NCBI GenBank assembly: GCA_000403475.2
Contig: KE159795.1
Coordinates: forward strand, 1,919,534-1,983,533
DNA length: 64,000 bases
Direction: 5' to 3'
From: Lachnospiraceae bacterium MD308
GTDB lineage: Bacteria > Bacillota > Clostridia > Lachnospirales > Lachnospiraceae
In this document: positions 25,839 to 35,526 of the stretch, one piece after another
Layout of the letters: each line of letters opens with the position of its first letter
How positions within the stretch are numbered: position 1 is the first letter of the stretch
Program-made: the position numbers and the translations under genes
Notes under the pieces: generated by a model
Databases searched by the model: none
The model's input: only the letters and a program-made list of their open reading frames with translations
What the model was told of the DNA's origin: nothing

Positions 25839-26531
25839 TTAATATAGCCCCGCAAATACCGCTGCTCCCGCAACGGTACACAGGCCGCTGATAACAATCG
25901 CCAGACTGCTCATAGCACCTTCTATTTCACCCATCTCCATAGCTTTTGCCGTCCCAATCGCATGGGACGCCGAGCCAATAGCAATTCCTTTTGAAATAGC
26001 ATGCTTTATCCGGAACCGTCTGCACAGATGCTCCGCGGTCATATTTCCAAATACTCCGGTAACGATAATCACTGCCGTAGTTATCACCACATAGCCGCCG
26101 AGCTCCTCCGACACACCCATCCCGATTGCTGTGGTGATGGATTTCGGAAGGAGCGTCACATAATCCTCATGTGACAGCCGGAAAAGAACTGCCAGCGCCA
26201 GTATTGAGCACAGCGATGCCAACACTCCTGACAAAATTCCGATAACGATTGCCGCCATATTTTTCTTCAGCAGCTCCATCTGCTGATACAGCGGTATGGC
26301 CAGACTGACCGTTGCCGGGGTCAAAAGATAGCTTAAATACCGGGCGCTGTCGTTATAGGCATTATAATCCACACCGAACGCCAACAAAAATCCCACCACA
26401 AGCACGATTGAAATTAACAGCGGATTCAGAACAGACCATTTCCACTTTCTCTTTATCTCCATTCCAATAAAATAGCTGACAAGGCTCAATACCACGCCTG
26501 CTGCCGCGGAATTAAGAAAAAAATCATTCAT
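25839..26531 (-). CDS. lrgB: LrgB/CidB/YsbB-family membrane protein
   Basis: A 230-residue integral membrane protein of the LrgB family with about seven hydrophobic segments and the conserved LLPKSITTAIGMGVSEELGG and GIAIGSASHAIGTAKAMEMGE motifs. Together with LrgA it was described as an antiholin-like murein hydrolase regulator; the B. subtilis homologues PftAB take up pyruvate. The start MNDFFLN at 26531 overlaps lrgA by eight bases; an upstream in-frame ATG falls inside lrgA. Confidence 0.88.
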   Translation of the reverse strand: MNDFFLNSAAAGVVLSLVSYFIGMEIKRKWKWSVLNPLLISIVLVVGFLLAFGVDYNAYNDSARYLSYLLTPATVSLAIPLYQQMELLKKNMAAIVIGILSGVLASLCSILALAVLFRLSHEDYVTLLPKSITTAIGMGVSEELGGYVVITTAVIIVTGVFGNMTAEHLCRRFRIKHAISKGIAIGSASHAIGTAKAMEMGEIEGAMSSLAIVISGLCTVAGAAVFAGLY

Positions 26532-26886
26532 CCCGTTTTCCTTCCTTTTTCTCAATCATGTAGTCCGTCGCCTTCCCGGCCGCAAGCATCACAAGGCAAG
26601 TCGTTAAGGGTACGATAACGCAAAGCGGAAGTAGAATTCCCCGAATCTGCCCCCACGATGTCACCAGCCCCGCCGCAGCCGGGATGAACATCAGCGGCAT
26701 AATCTCGATGAGAAATACTCCCGCCTCTTTCACTTGTTCAAGTCGGATTACCTTAAACGCCAGCAGCGCGAACAAAATCACCAGCCCGTAGATACTCGCC
26801 GGAACCGGCAGCAAAATCAAGTGCTTACAGACCTCGCCCGCGCACGTCACTCCAAGAATAATTCCAAATTGTCTGATATACTTCAT
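26524..26886 (-). CDS. lrgA: LrgA/CidA-family membrane protein
   Basis: A 120-residue membrane protein with four hydrophobic segments and the family segment PVPASIYGLVILFALLAF followed by EIMPLMFIPAAAGLV. It is the partner of the LrgB protein encoded next. The ATG overlaps the ptsI stop codon by four bases, so translation is coupled to the PTS enzyme. That coupling fits a link to phosphoenolpyruvate/pyruvate balance better than a purely lytic role, as inference. Confidence 0.87.
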   Translation of the reverse strand: MKYIRQFGIILGVTCAGEVCKHLILLPVPASIYGLVILFALLAFKVIRLEQVKEAGVFLIEIMPLMFIPAAAGLVTSWGQIRGILLPLCVIVPLTTCLVMLAAGKATDYMIEKKEGKRDE

Positions 26887-28529
26887 AGTCTTCCTGCCTT
26901 GTACTCTTCCACATTAGTCCCCAGTACAATCTTGCGAATCGAGAGAATACTTTCCGGCGATACCGACAGTTCATCCACTCCCATAGCGAGAAATTCCCGC
27001 GTCAAACTCTGGTCCGCACCCAGCTCACCGCAAATTCCCGCCCAGATGCCCGCCCTGTGAGCATTTTCCACTACCATGGAAATCATCCGCAGGATAGCAG
27101 GATGATGAGAATCGTAAAATTCATCCAGCTTTGTATTCTGACGGTCAACAGCCAAAGTATACTGAGTCAGATCGTTAGTGCCGATGCTAAAGAAGTCAGC
27201 CTCCTTCGCCAGTTCGTCACTGATGAGCGCTGCCGCCGGGGTCTCGATCATAATCCCCTGCTCCGGATCACCAAATTCTATCCCCTGGCCGCTAAGCTCT
27301 GCTTTCACTGACGCTGCAATTTCCCGAATCCGTTTCACCTCTTTGACACTGGTAATCATTGGATACATAATAGCCACTTTTCCGTAAGCACTGGCTCTGA
27401 AAAGTGCCCGAAGCTGTGTCTTAAACACCTCCGGCCGCATCAGACAGATACGAATCGCCCGACATCCGAGCGCCGGATTCTCCTCGTGCTCCATCTGAAA
27501 ATAATCACACTGCTTGTCAGCGCCGATGTCCAGGGTACGGATAATCACTCGTTTACCGGCCATGGCCTCCGCCGCCTGTTTATAAATCTGAAACTGCTCT
27601 TCCTCTGTCGGATAATCATCCCTTTCCAGATATATGAACTCACTTCGGAAAAGTCCGATTCCACCTGCATCGTTCTGCAAAACTGCCGCAAGATCTTTTA
27701 AATTTCCTATATTAGCATACAGCATGACTTTTTTTCCGTCAAGAGTGACATTCTCTCTGCCTCTAAGGGTCTGCAAAAGTTCCTTTTGCTCCGCCTCCTC
27801 CTGCTTCCGCCTTTTCATGCGGCGCAATGTATCCTCGTCCGGGTCCACATAGAGCTTCCCCTCTGTCCCGTCCACGATTCCGAGCTTACCGTCCACTGCG
27901 CCGTCAAGGGGAAGCGATACCCCTACAAGCGCCGGTATAGCCATGGTTCTGGCAAGAATAGCCGTGTGGGAGTTGGGCAAGCCATGGACCGTGACAAAAG
28001 ACAGCACCATATCCTTATCAAGCTGTACGGTCTCCGACGGCGCAAGATCATCTGCCACGATGATAGAGGCATCTTTCACCGCAACAGCTTCTTTGATATC
28101 TCCACTTAATATAGTAAGAACACGCTTTGAGATGTCTTTTACATCCGCCGCCCTCTCCCGCATATAATCATCGTCCATCTCCATAAACATCCCGACGAAA
28201 TTGTCAGCCGTATCTGCCACCGCACATTCCGCGTTGATTCCCTGGGTGCGGATCATATCTTCTATGGAATCATTATAGCCGGCGTCTTCTAACATCATCT
28301 GATGAACCTCGAAAATCGCCGCGTTTTCCTCGCCCACCTCACGGAGTACTTTCTCGTACAGCTCGGAAAGCTGCCGGATGGCCTCTGCCTTCGCCAGCCG
28401 GAAACGCGTAATCTCTGCTTCTGTATCCGCTGCCTTTACACGCCTGACTTGCCGCTCCTCTTTTTTATATACGCTAATCTTTCCGATAGCGATTCCGCCA
28501 AACACACTTTTGCCTTCGTATATATACAT
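26883..28529 (-). CDS. ptsI: Phosphoenolpyruvate--protein phosphotransferase (PTS enzyme I)
   Basis: A 548-residue enzyme I that moves phosphate from phosphoenolpyruvate to HPr and so drives PTS sugar uptake. The active-site His is in GLPNSHTAILARTMAIPALVG (about 190). The C-terminal PEP-binding domain has GIGLFRSEFIYL, LGCRAIRICLMRPEVF, EFFSIGTNDLTQYTLA-like FFSIGTNDLTQY and the Cys in GICGELGAD. MYIYEGKSV at 28529 is the family-like start. The gene for HPr is not next to it. lrgA follows with a four-base overlap. Confidence 0.94.
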   Translation of the reverse strand: MYIYEGKSVFGGIAIGKISVYKKEERQVRRVKAADTEAEITRFRLAKAEAIRQLSELYEKVLREVGEENAAIFEVHQMMLEDAGYNDSIEDMIRTQGINAECAVADTADNFVGMFMEMDDDYMRERAADVKDISKRVLTILSGDIKEAVAVKDASIIVADDLAPSETVQLDKDMVLSFVTVHGLPNSHTAILARTMAIPALVGVSLPLDGAVDGKLGIVDGTEGKLYVDPDEDTLRRMKRRKQEEAEQKELLQTLRGRENVTLDGKKVMLYANIGNLKDLAAVLQNDAGGIGLFRSEFIYLERDDYPTEEEQFQIYKQAAEAMAGKRVIIRTLDIGADKQCDYFQMEHEENPALGCRAIRICLMRPEVFKTQLRALFRASAYGKVAIMYPMITSVKEVKRIREIAASVKAELSGQGIEFGDPEQGIMIETPAAALISDELAKEADFFSIGTNDLTQYTLAVDRQNTKLDEFYDSHHPAILRMISMVVENAHRAGIWAGICGELGADQSLTREFLAMGVDELSVSPESILSIRKIVLGTNVEEYKAGRL

Positions 28530-28596
28530 AATCGGTCTCCTCCACAAACTCGCTTAATCCGGCAGACCGATACATGCTTGCAGATACCCATCGCCT

Positions 28597-29358
28597 TTAC
28601 AGCCGATACAGACTTCTGGCATTCGCTTCCGTCTGCCGCACTACTTCCTCGCCGGTCACACCTTTAATTCGCGCAATTTCCTCTGCCATATACTTGATAT
28701 AGGTGGAGTTATTGCGCCTTCCCCGGTACGGCTCAGGCGCAAGATAAGGGCAGTCTGTCTCCAGCACAACAGCAGTAAGCGGTACCGCCTCCACTGTATC
28801 CTTCAGACGCTTTGCATTCTTAAAGGTCACCACTCCTCCAACTCCAATGTAATATCCCAGCTTCACGTACTCAAGCGCCATCTCTTTAGAGTAAGAAAAA
28901 CAGTGAATCACACCTTTAAGGCTTCTCCCATGCTCCTTCACGATCTCCATCGTATCCTGCGCCGCTTCGCGGCTGTGGATATTAACCGGAAGATTTAATT
29001 CCCGCGCAAGCTCAAGCTGTCTGATAAACCATTTTTTCTGTGTATCATGAGATTCATTGTCCCAGTAATAATCAAGGCCAATCTCCCCTACTGCCACAAC
29101 CTTTTCATTTGTTAAAAGTTCCTTCATGTGAGCGAACTTTTCTTCATCAAGGCTTCCCACCTCATCCGGATGAACACCTACCGCCGCATACATCATTGGA
29201 TACTTTTCAGCCATGCGGATAACACGTCTGCAAGACTCATATGTGGCACTGACATTGACAATCGTGCCAACGCAACTCTCTTCCATAGAATTAAGCAGTT
29301 CATCCCGATCTGTATCAAACTGTTCGTCATCATAATGCGCATGTGTATCAAAAATCAT
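28597..29358 (-). CDS. tatD: TatD-family metal-dependent hydrolase
   Basis: A 253-residue TIM-barrel hydrolase with the metal ligands in FDTHAHYDD, VAVGEIGLDYY, NIHSREAAQDT, GVIHCFSYS and LETDCPYLAPE. TatD enzymes are Mg-dependent 3'-5' exonucleases implicated in repair and RNA turnover; some relatives are D-aminoacyl-tRNA hydrolases. It is complete and lies in a run of minus-strand genes, 43 bases behind ddh. Confidence 0.9.
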   Translation of the reverse strand: MIFDTHAHYDDEQFDTDRDELLNSMEESCVGTIVNVSATYESCRRVIRMAEKYPMMYAAVGVHPDEVGSLDEEKFAHMKELLTNEKVVAVGEIGLDYYWDNESHDTQKKWFIRQLELARELNLPVNIHSREAAQDTMEIVKEHGRSLKGVIHCFSYSKEMALEYVKLGYYIGVGGVVTFKNAKRLKDTVEAVPLTAVVLETDCPYLAPEPYRGRRNNSTYIKYMAEEIARIKGVTGEEVVRQTEANARSLYRL

Positions 29359-29401
29359 TCTGCGGCATCCTCCTTAGTCATCCTAAAATCATATCATCTC
29401 G

Positions 29402-30388
29402 TTACAGTATTTGTGCCCGAAGTTCCTTTGCAGTCTTTTGTGACAGTAACCCCGGCGCTATATCGAACACACTCTTTGCCCCGCTTTCACCTGCTTTCGA
29501 CAACCTGTATGCCGCCCTTGCATAGCACACAAGTACACTGGCTGTAAACTCCGGGTTGGAATCTAATTTCAGCGAATACTCAATCACATGCTTATTCCCC
29601 TCGCAGCCTGTCTCTCCGCTTCTGATTACGAATCCGCCATGAGGCATCTTGCTGTGATTCTCCTTTAATTCCTCCTCTGTAACAAATGTTACCGTTGTAT
29701 TATATTCATCAAAATAGTTCGGCATCGTCTTAATCGCCTGTCCAATCGCACTGCGGTCTGCACCGTCCTCCGCCACTACATAGCACTCTCTCAGATGCTT
29801 ATCCCTTGTGGTAAGCTCCGGCTCACTGCCGCTCCTTACCCTGTTCACCGCCTCCTCAACAGGAACCGTATACTGAATCGCATTTTTCACTCCTTCAATG
29901 CGGCGGATAGCGTCGGAATGGCCCTGGCTCACGCCTTTGCCCCAGAAAGTATATGTGCTGCCCTGTGCCAGTATAGCCTCCGCATACAGACGGTTCAATG
30001 AGAACATCCCCGGGTCCCAGCCCACAGAGATGATGCTGACATTGCCGCCCTCCTTCGCCGCTTTGTCCACATTCGCGAAATACTCTGGAATCTTTGCGTG
30101 GGTGTCAAAACTGTCAATGGTGTTAAAGTTAGCTGCAACCTCCGGCCCAATCACCGGAAGGTCTGTAGCAGAACCGCCGCAGAGCACCATCACGTCAATC
30201 TCATCTTTCATAGAAGCCATCTCATCAAAGTGTTTTACTGCCGCGCCTTCTGTCTTAATTGCTACGGTCTCTGGCTCTCTTCTTGTAAAGACCGCCCTAA
30301 GCTCCATATCCTCATTCCGGGCAATCGCCTGCTCAACGCCCCGCCCGATATTACCATATCCTACAATTCCAATTCTTATTTTTTCCAT
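29402..30388 (-). CDS. ddh: meso-Diaminopimelate D-dehydrogenase
   Basis: A 328-residue NADPH-dependent enzyme making meso-diaminopimelate directly from tetrahydrodipicolinate, a one-step route to lysine and the peptidoglycan cross-link residue. The N-terminal Rossmann motif is IGIVGYGNIGRGVE. VSVGWDPGMFSLNR-like SIISVGWDPGMFS and FWGKGVSQGHSDA are diagnostic of Ddh. The frame is open 59 codons further upstream, but the Rossmann start fixes the ATG at 30388. It follows metG by 98 bases. Confidence 0.93.
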   Translation of the reverse strand: MEKIRIGIVGYGNIGRGVEQAIARNEDMELRAVFTRREPETVAIKTEGAAVKHFDEMASMKDEIDVMVLCGGSATDLPVIGPEVAANFNTIDSFDTHAKIPEYFANVDKAAKEGGNVSIISVGWDPGMFSLNRLYAEAILAQGSTYTFWGKGVSQGHSDAIRRIEGVKNAIQYTVPVEEAVNRVRSGSEPELTTRDKHLRECYVVAEDGADRSAIGQAIKTMPNYFDEYNTTVTFVTEEELKENHSKMPHGGFVIRSGETGCEGNKHVIEYSLKLDSNPEFTASVLVCYARAAYRLSKAGESGAKSVFDIAPGLLSQKTAKELRAQIL

Positions 30389-30486
30389 AAATACACATCT
30401 TCCTTTCCTGAATATAACTGCGTCTTTGCCCGCATCACACATTCCATGCCGCAGGCGTTTCTTTCTTCTTCCTTCAAATCCGCATA

Positions 30487-32415
30487 TTAACAGATTTCGG
30501 CTCCTGCCGGCATCTCCTTCTCCGGCGTCATAAGCGCCAGATTCCCATCGGCATCCTCGGCGCAAAGGAGCATCCCCTCAGACAGCACTCCGGCCAGTTT
30601 CGCAGGTTTCAGGTTCACAAGCACCATCACCTTCTTGCCTACCATCTCTTCCGGCGTATAGTACGCCTTGATTCCCGACACGATCTGCTTTACCTGGCTG
30701 CCGATCTTCACCTGGGAACAAAGCAGTTTCCTTGACTTCTTTACCTCCTCGCAGGCAATAATCTCACCTACCTGGAACTGCATCTTTCCAAATTCCTCAA
30801 AAGTAATCTCCGGTTTCGCCTCAATATCAATCACGTTTTCCTCTTCCTCTTCTGACACACTCTCAGATTCCTCTACCGGAGGATGAAGTTCTTCCACCTT
30901 CTTAAGCACTTCCTCCATATCCAGCCTTGCAAATAATATCTCTGGTTTCTCCACTACCTTACCGTCGCCAAGCTGCGCCAGTATCTTCTCCGATGTCTCC
31001 GGCATAAACGGCTCCAACTGTCTTGCACCCGCCTTGATGCTCTCAAGAAGATTGTAAAGGACAGTCTCAAGTCTGTCTTTCTTCTCTTCCTCTTTTGCAA
31101 GCGCCCACGGCATTGTCTCGTCAATATATTTATTGCACCGCTTAAACAGGTTGAAAATCTCCGTAATCGCATCCGCCACCCGAAGGTCGTCCATCTTCTT
31201 TTCTACAATCTGAGGCGTCCTCTCCACAACCGCTTTAAGGTCTGCATCAATTGCAGCATTTTCATCATTTAAGCTCACGCCTTTATCTGTCACTGCACCG
31301 CCAAAATATTTATTCGTCATGGAAATTGTCCGGTTTACCAGATTGCCAAGTGTATTCGCAAGCTCTGAATTAATCCGCTCTACCAAAAGCTCCCAGGATA
31401 TTACTCCGTCATTGTCAAACGGCATCTCATGGAGCACGAAGAAACGCACTGCATCCACTCCGAAAAAGTCAACCAGTTCATCCGCATAAAGCACATTTCC
31501 CTTAGATTTGCTCATCTTCCCGTCGCCCTGCAAGAGCCATGGATGCCCGAAAATCTGCTTTGGCAGCGGCAAATCAAGTGCCATTAAAAAAATCGGCCAG
31601 TAGATTGTGTGGAAACGGATAATATCCTTCCCGATCAAGTGCAGATCTGCCGGCCAGTTTTTCTTAAACTGCTCCGTTCCCTCTCCTTCTGCGTCATATC
31701 CGATTCCGGTGATATAGTTGGTCAGAGCATCCAGCCATACATACACCACATGCCTGTCGTCAAAATCTACAGGGATTCCCCATTTAAAAGACGTTCTGGA
31801 CACGCACAGGTCTTGTAAGCCCGGGAGAAGGAAATTATTCATCATCTCATTTTTGCGGGATACCGGCTGGATAAACTCCGGATGAGTATTGATATGTTCA
31901 ATCAAGCGGTCCGCATATTTGCTCATCTTAAAGAAGTAAGCCTCCTCTTTTGCAGGCTTCACCTCGCGCCCACAGTCCGGGCATTTTCCGTCCACGAGCT
32001 GCGACTCCGTCCAGAAGGATTCGCAAGGGGTACAATAGAGCCCTTCATAAGAGCCTTTGTAAATATCTCCTTGTTCGTACAATTTCTTAAAAATCTTCTG
32101 CACTTCCCGCTCGTGATCCGCGTCCGTTGTCCGGATAAATTTGTCATGGGAGGAATTCATCATATTCCAGATATCCTTCACCTGGCCCGCCACATTGTCA
32201 ACATACTCCTTCGGCGTAATGCCCGCCTCCTGTGCCTTCAGCTCAATCTTTTGCCCATGCTCATCTGTTCCGGTCTGGAAGAACACGTCATATCCCTGGC
32301 TTCTTTTGTACCTGGCGATAGCATCCGCCAGGACAATCTCATAAGTGTTGCCAATATGCGGCTTTCCTGACGTGTAGGCAATCGCCGTCGTCATATAATA
32401 CTTTTTCTTTTCCAT
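30487..32415 (-). CDS. metG: Methionine--tRNA ligase
   Basis: A 642-residue class I synthetase. The HIGH motif appears as PHIGNTYE, the zinc knuckle as CTPCESFW...CPDCGREV (about 127-150) and KMSKSKGN near 298. A C-terminal tRNA-binding EMAPII/OB domain (about 540-642, FGKMQFQVGEIIACEEV) supports dimerisation. An acidic linker of Glu/Ser joins the domains. Expression is controlled by the Met T-box leader upstream. Confidence 0.95.
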   Translation of the reverse strand: MEKKKYYMTTAIAYTSGKPHIGNTYEIVLADAIARYKRSQGYDVFFQTGTDEHGQKIELKAQEAGITPKEYVDNVAGQVKDIWNMMNSSHDKFIRTTDADHEREVQKIFKKLYEQGDIYKGSYEGLYCTPCESFWTESQLVDGKCPDCGREVKPAKEEAYFFKMSKYADRLIEHINTHPEFIQPVSRKNEMMNNFLLPGLQDLCVSRTSFKWGIPVDFDDRHVVYVWLDALTNYITGIGYDAEGEGTEQFKKNWPADLHLIGKDIIRFHTIYWPIFLMALDLPLPKQIFGHPWLLQGDGKMSKSKGNVLYADELVDFFGVDAVRFFVLHEMPFDNDGVISWELLVERINSELANTLGNLVNRTISMTNKYFGGAVTDKGVSLNDENAAIDADLKAVVERTPQIVEKKMDDLRVADAITEIFNLFKRCNKYIDETMPWALAKEEEKKDRLETVLYNLLESIKAGARQLEPFMPETSEKILAQLGDGKVVEKPEILFARLDMEEVLKKVEELHPPVEESESVSEEEEENVIDIEAKPEITFEEFGKMQFQVGEIIACEEVKKSRKLLCSQVKIGSQVKQIVSGIKAYYTPEEMVGKKVMVLVNLKPAKLAGVLSEGMLLCAEDADGNLALMTPEKEMPAGAEIC

Positions 32416-32536
32416 AATATAATCTCTCCTTTTCCTTAAAATCTTGCTCCGCAGCAGAACTGCGGGGTATCTGACCCTCGCGGCAGCCGCCGAATATCCG
32501 CGCCGGCGTGGCTGCCCGGCCCGTTGCCCGCGGAAA

Positions 32537-32907
32537 TAAAAAATCTTCCCCGATTGTCAAAATCAGGGAAGACGAGCAAACCCGTGTTACCACTTCCATT
32601 CATCCACGCCTTACAGCGCGGACCTCTAAAGGTGCCAGATTATGTCTGACATCTCACCGCTGTAAAGGGCGGACCCATTACGGCTTACAAAAAATCCTTA
32701 AAAATCCTGCTCACCGCACCGCTCAGAAGCCATCTTCTGCATATCTTTATCTCATCCCTCTCAGCATCCTCCCCGTCAGCAGACAGCGAATACCATCCAT
32801 CACTGCCGAACCTCCAAGGATTCAGGACTTCTCTGTAAAGCTTCAATATACATACTCTCTTCATCACTGCGTTTGAATTATTCTCTGTTATTCTCAATAA
32901 ACAGATA
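32537..32907 (-). ncRNA. T-box leader of metG (Met specifier)
   Basis: The minus-strand leader shows Stem I (GATGAAGAGAGTA), a specifier-loop pattern GAAGATGGCTTCTGAG with AUG at 32733-32731, the T-box antiterminator core AGTGGTAACACGGG (32594-32581), and a terminator formed by GTCTTCCC (32573-32566) and GGGAAGAT (32550-32543) with a T run. Uncharged tRNA-Met should stabilise the antiterminator and allow metG transcription. Between the terminator and metG lie a further 120 bases with GC-rich hairpins, for example GGCAGCC/GGCTGCC at 32482-32519. Confidence 0.88.
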
Positions 32908-32913
32908 TTTTGA

Positions 32914-32943
32914 ATCGTAGCATATACCCCTTAACTCTGTCAA
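32914..32943 (-). promoter_or_regulatory. Promoter of the metG T-box transcript
   Basis: TTGACA (32943-32938) is followed after 18 bases by TACGAT (32919-32914) on the minus strand, placing the start near 32907 just ahead of Stem I. Confidence 0.65.
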
Positions 32944-33049
32944 GGGGCATATAGGTTTTTGTTTCATCCATCTGTCACACACCCGCCTTCTCCCGCATAA
33001 CTCCCTTCTCTCCCGCATATAAATTAAAAAAATGCTTCGAGGATTTCTT

Positions 33050-34831
33050 ATGTCTAAAAAGCGCTCTGCGGTTATCGCCGCCATCTTTTTTGCGGTACTT
33101 TCCGTCACTGTCCTCAGCGTGCATCATTTCAATAAAAATGAAAACCAGCAGTTTGAGGAATACACTTATAACCTTTTCTGCCAGGAGGTTTCTGGCAATA
33201 CGATTTCCCTTCATTATACTCTGAAAAACCCTGCTGCCTACGGTATTACCAATGCACCTGTCTCCCTCGGCTCCTGCACTACCGACACCGGTTCCGTCTG
33301 CGCTGCCATTGAAAATTCACTTGCCCTCCTGCAGTCCTACGACCGCCGCCGGCTGTCAAAAGAGAACAAACTGACTTATGATGTCCTTGAGGACTATTTT
33401 ACAACTGCATTTGAGCTTGCCCCTTATTCCTTATACGAAGAGCCGCTCTCTCCTCTTACCGGAACTCAGTCACAACTTCCGGTAATCTTATCAGAATATC
33501 AGTTTTACAATACTGCCGACGTGGACACTTATCTAAAGCTTTTAAAAAAAGTACCCGATTACTTTGATTCCATTCTGGAATTTGAACAGGCGCGGGCAGA
33601 AAAAGGATTGTTCATGTCAGAGAGCGCCCTAGGCGATCTTACCACCGAATGCACTGCATTTGTCAGATTAGGAAAAGATAATTACCTCTACTCTTCCTTT
33701 GAAGAAAGACTGAGCGAACTGGAAAAAGAACTTTCTCCAAAGAGGAAAAAGGCATTTGACCGAAAAAAATATATAAAAACACATGATAAGTACATAAAAA
33801 AATATATTTTTCCTGCTTACCAGGCGTTGGCAAAAGGCTTAAATTCCCTTCGTGATGATTGCTCGGATAATGGACTGGGCGGTTTGTGCCGGCTTCCGGG
33901 CGGAAAGCAATACTATGAACTGATAGCCGCAAGCGAAACAGGCTCCAGCCGAAGCATCCCCAAGCTCCAGGAATTGGCAAGACGGCAGGTTATGGAAGAC
34001 CTTGGCACTATGCAGACCTCTCTTGCACAGCTCGGCGTTTCCAATCTTTCTTCTGAAGACGCCGACGCCCGTTCCTCCGACCTTTATTCCTCACAGGGTA
34101 CGATTCTTGAAGACTCTAATCCCGTCTCTATCCTGAACACACTGGAAAAGAAGATCAGTAACGATTTCCCCAAGCCTCCGGCTGTGGATGTTCAGGTAAA
34201 ATACGTCCAGAAATCTTTAGAAGAGTATTTAAGCCCGGCATTTTACATGATTCCGGCAATTGATAACGCCAACTCCAACGTAATCTATATAAATGCAGGA
34301 CATATTCCCGATGATTTGTCTCTGTTTACCACCCTTGCCCATGAAGGGTATCCGGGACACCTCTATCAAAATGTGTACTATATGCATCAAAATCCAGATC
34401 CTATCCGCTGCTTACTTGGATTTGGCGGCTATACAGAGGGCTGGGCAACATATTGTGAAATGCTTAGTTACTATTACGCCCCCATTCCCAAAACCGAAGC
34501 TACCATTATGCAGAAAAACACATCCATTCTTCTGGGTCTTTATGCTCTGGCAGACATGGGTATACACTATGACGGCTGGTCCTTGTCAGACACAGCCTCC
34601 TTCTTCCGGGATTACGGAATTACGGACGCACAGGCAATTTCTGAAATATATAGTCTGATTGTTTCTGACCCGGCAAACTACTTAAAATATTACATCGGAT
34701 ACCTGGAATTTTTAGAACTAAAGAAATATGCAATAGAAAAATGGGGTGACAAATTTACTCAGGAGCGTTTTCATAGAATTGTCCTGGAGACGGGGCCTGC
34801 ACCCTTTAAAATACTTCACAAACAAATGTAA
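33050..34831 (+). CDS. Secreted or anchored DUF885 metallopeptidase-like protein
   Basis: A 593-residue DUF885 protein. The N-terminus has a basic stretch and one membrane segment (AVIAAIFFAVLSVTVLSV), so the rest should be outside. The zinc-binding motif AHEGYPGHLYQ (about 440) and the downstream GYTEGWATYCE Glu are the hallmarks of this family, related to M32-like peptidases. I chose the second Met (MSKKRS) as start because the charged N-region directly precedes the signal anchor; a start six codons upstream is possible. Substrate unknown. It is divergent from metG and ends at a hairpin shared with spmB. Confidence 0.82.
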   Translation: MSKKRSAVIAAIFFAVLSVTVLSVHHFNKNENQQFEEYTYNLFCQEVSGNTISLHYTLKNPAAYGITNAPVSLGSCTTDTGSVCAAIENSLALLQSYDRRRLSKENKLTYDVLEDYFTTAFELAPYSLYEEPLSPLTGTQSQLPVILSEYQFYNTADVDTYLKLLKKVPDYFDSILEFEQARAEKGLFMSESALGDLTTECTAFVRLGKDNYLYSSFEERLSELEKELSPKRKKAFDRKKYIKTHDKYIKKYIFPAYQALAKGLNSLRDDCSDNGLGGLCRLPGGKQYYELIAASETGSSRSIPKLQELARRQVMEDLGTMQTSLAQLGVSNLSSEDADARSSDLYSSQGTILEDSNPVSILNTLEKKISNDFPKPPAVDVQVKYVQKSLEEYLSPAFYMIPAIDNANSNVIYINAGHIPDDLSLFTTLAHEGYPGHLYQNVYYMHQNPDPIRCLLGFGGYTEGWATYCEMLSYYYAPIPKTEATIMQKNTSILLGLYALADMGIHYDGWSLSDTASFFRDYGITDAQAISEIYSLIVSDPANYLKYYIGYLEFLELKKYAIEKWGDKFTQERFHRIVLETGPAPFKILHKQM

Positions 34832-34832
34832 T

Positions 34833-34872
34833 GCGAAAAGGCTATGGATGAATTCAACCATAGCCTTTTGCA
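34833..34872. terminator. Shared terminator between the DUF885 gene and spmB
   Basis: GCGAAAAGGCTATGG pairs with CCATAGCCTTTTGC, with one bulged base and a 10-base loop. It has T- or A-rich stem ends on both strands, so it can serve both convergent genes. Confidence 0.75.
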
Positions 34873-34913
34873 TTATCCGCATTGCTCTGCCTGTAAAATA
34901 TCTTCCATTATAT

Positions 34914-35438
34914 TTACATCGCCCCGGCGAGCACCGCACTTGCCACAAGCCCTGCGAAGGTAGCCAGCATCGCCCCCGTCAGCGTGTACCTTGTCTTCGT
35001 CACCTTCGCCGTCATGAAGTAGACGCTCATGGTATAAAATATCGTCTCCGTACACGACATACTGATGGACGCCACCAACCCAATGTACGAATCCGTCCCA
35101 TACTCCTTATAAGCATCAAGGAGCAGCCCCGTTGCCGCTGAAGAGGAGAACATCTTCACCACCGTAAGCGGCACAAGCTCGCTGGGGAAACCGACATACT
35201 TCATGGCTCCTCCGATAAGTCCTGACAGATAATCCAAAAATCCTGATGCTCTCAATATTCCCACCGCCACCATAAGCCCGATTAGCGTAGGCATAATTTT
35301 AATTACTGTAAAAAACCCGCTTTTTGCTCCTTTGATAAAGGAATCGTAGACATTCACGCGCATCAGCACACCGTAGCTCACTATCAGGAAAATTATCATC
35401 GGCACGATAAGGTCTGCGACATACAGCAACATTTTCAC
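34914..35438 (-). CDS. spmB: Spore maturation protein B (nucleoside-recognition domain)
   Basis: A 174-residue membrane protein with the Gate/nucleoside-recognition fold: MKMLLYVADLIVPMIIFLIVSYG, FFTVIKIMPTLIGLMVAVGILRASG, and ETIFYTMSVYFMTAKVTKTRYTL broken into several hydrophobic helices. SpmA and SpmB together are needed for spore core dehydration in bacilli and clostridia. Here spmB is on the opposite strand from spmA and separated from it by a MATE exporter gene, instead of forming the usual spmA-spmB operon. Confidence 0.87.
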   Translation of the reverse strand: MKMLLYVADLIVPMIIFLIVSYGVLMRVNVYDSFIKGAKSGFFTVIKIMPTLIGLMVAVGILRASGFLDYLSGLIGGAMKYVGFPSELVPLTVVKMFSSSAATGLLLDAYKEYGTDSYIGLVASISMSCTETIFYTMSVYFMTAKVTKTRYTLTGAMLATFAGLVASAVLAGAM

Positions 35439-35526
35439 ACAACCGCCTCATTTCCGCATAAAATCTATTTTCCATTATATGACCTGCGCTTTCGGTTTAT
35501 TTCTAATACTGTTTGTCTCAGTCCGG

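Noticed and set aside
30389-30565. 59-codon N-terminal extension of ddh
   Set aside because: The family start MEKIRIGIVGYG at 30388 is unambiguous and the extension is Arg/Gly-rich non-protein-like sequence overlapping the end of metG.
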